Source: DATBHZ01 sp036557185
Lineage (GTDB): Bacteria; Actinomycetota; Acidimicrobiia; IMCC26256; JAENVU01
Direction of reading: 5' to 3'
Assembly: GCA_036557185.1 (NCBI GenBank)
Contig: DATBHZ010000180.1
Span: 1-6,959 of the forward strand
DNA length: 6,959 nucleotides
Position numbers and translations under genes: made by a program. The notes beneath the pieces were generated by a model. That model ran no database searches. It was given only the letters and a program-made list of their open reading frames with translations, and was not told the DNA's origin. Shown here one piece after another: positions 6,733 to 6,959 of the stretch (within the stretch, counting starts at the first letter, position 1; every line of letters starts with the position of its first letter).

Positions 6733-6761
6733 TGTCTAGGACACCCGCCGGTGGCCGTCAA
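6733..6761 (-). promoter_or_regulatory. Promoter-like -35/-10 pair on the minus strand
   Basis: TTGACG (6756-6761) matches five of six bases of the -35 consensus. Exactly 17 bases separate it from TAGACA (6733-6738), a weak -10 element (T, A and the fourth-position A match). The start site would fall near 6726, inside the palindrome at 6715-6728. The next gene in this direction is the secreted protein starting at 6480. Confidence 0.4.
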
Positions 6762-6814
6762 GGATCTGGTGACGAGAACCCGCGGCCCGCCCTACCGCTC
6801 TGACCTGCGGAAAC

Positions 6815-6959
6815 TCACAACCCGAACTCGCTCCAATCTTCCGGGTTGTGCTCCGTGTACTCGCCCATCACCGATCCGTCGATGGCGTCGCACTCGACGA
6901 GGCCTCGCAGGCTCGGAGGCTCGTCCGCGCTGTAGAGCAGGATGCGCCATGCCGGCCGG
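6815..6959 (-). CDS. C-terminal fragment of an unrecognised protein (cut by window edge)
   Basis: The last 47 codons of a minus-strand gene are visible, ending in TGA at 6815-6817. The peptide begins Arg-Pro-Ala-Trp-Arg-Ile-Leu-Leu-Tyr and ends Asp-Trp-Ser-Glu-Phe-Gly-Leu. It is acidic, with a hydrophobic beta-like stretch followed by an Asp/Glu/Pro-rich tail. Codon use (G or C at nearly all third positions) matches the neighbouring genes, which is the main support for coding. Too little is present to name a family. Its start lies beyond the right edge. Confidence 0.6.
   Translation of the reverse strand, partial: RPAWRILLYSADEPPSLRGLVECDAIDGSVMGEYTEHNPEDWSEFGL

Larger units (their letters stand above)
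6481..6814. other. 334-bp stretch without a convincing gene
   Basis: The stretch separates the minus-strand partial gene at the right edge from the secreted-protein gene. It holds the ribosome site at 6489-6493 and a promoter-like pair with a palindrome at 6715-6761. The short open frames across it on both strands lack ribosome sites and recognisable sequence. If the promoter at 6733-6761 drives the secreted-protein gene, the leader would be about 245 bases long. I found no recognisable riboswitch fold in it by eye, and no terminator hairpin close to the stop at 6815. Confidence 0.6.

Noticed and set aside
6158..6739. 193-residue plus-strand frame at the right side
   Set aside because: It is antisense to the secreted protein's signal peptide and N-terminal half and continues through non-coding sequence. 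It has no ribosome site or family resemblance.

Overview
This is high-GC DNA that reads as an actinobacterial chromosome (Actinomycetota). The evidence is a PgsA-type phosphatidylinositol-phosphate synthase N-terminus, an EF-G2-type elongation factor G paralogue, a CopC-CopD fusion, GTG starts and codon use with G or C in third positions. A deep-branching class such as Acidimicrobiia is possible, but that is only inference. No rRNA, tRNA, CRISPR array, insertion sequence or phage gene is visible.

Left part (1-2805). A CDP-alcohol phosphatidyltransferase cut by the window edge runs leftward from 317. A 150-bp divergent spacer separates it from a complete EF-G-like GTPase gene (468-2486, plus strand). 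That protein has domains I to V, but a Tyr stands where translational GTPases normally carry the catalytic G3 His. A small two-helix membrane protein gene (2533-2781) follows 46 bases later and ends convergently, 24 bases from the next gene.

Middle part (2806-5485, minus strand). Two genes form a probable operon. First is a membrane-anchored, His- and Cys-containing extracytoplasmic protein of no family I can name (5485 to 4562). Then comes a CopC-CopD fusion with an extra C-terminal beta domain (4509 to 2806). Its predicted signal-peptide cleavage exposes the His that begins the CopC Cu(II) site, and the Asp-x-His pair is also present. Together they suggest copper or other metal handling at the cell surface.

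Right part (5486-6959). A strong GC hairpin with a UUCG loop separates the middle operon from a secreted, Thr/Asn/Asp-rich protein of unknown function (6480 to 5650, minus strand). A second, smaller hairpin lies just after that gene's stop. A 334-bp non-coding stretch upstream holds a promoter-like pair overlapped by a perfect 14-bp palindrome of TetR-operator type. The window ends in the C-terminal 47 codons of an unrecognised minus-strand gene.

The most promising lead for something undescribed is the His/Cys protein paired with CopC-CopD. The EF-G-like protein with the altered catalytic position and the orphan palindrome are the next best.
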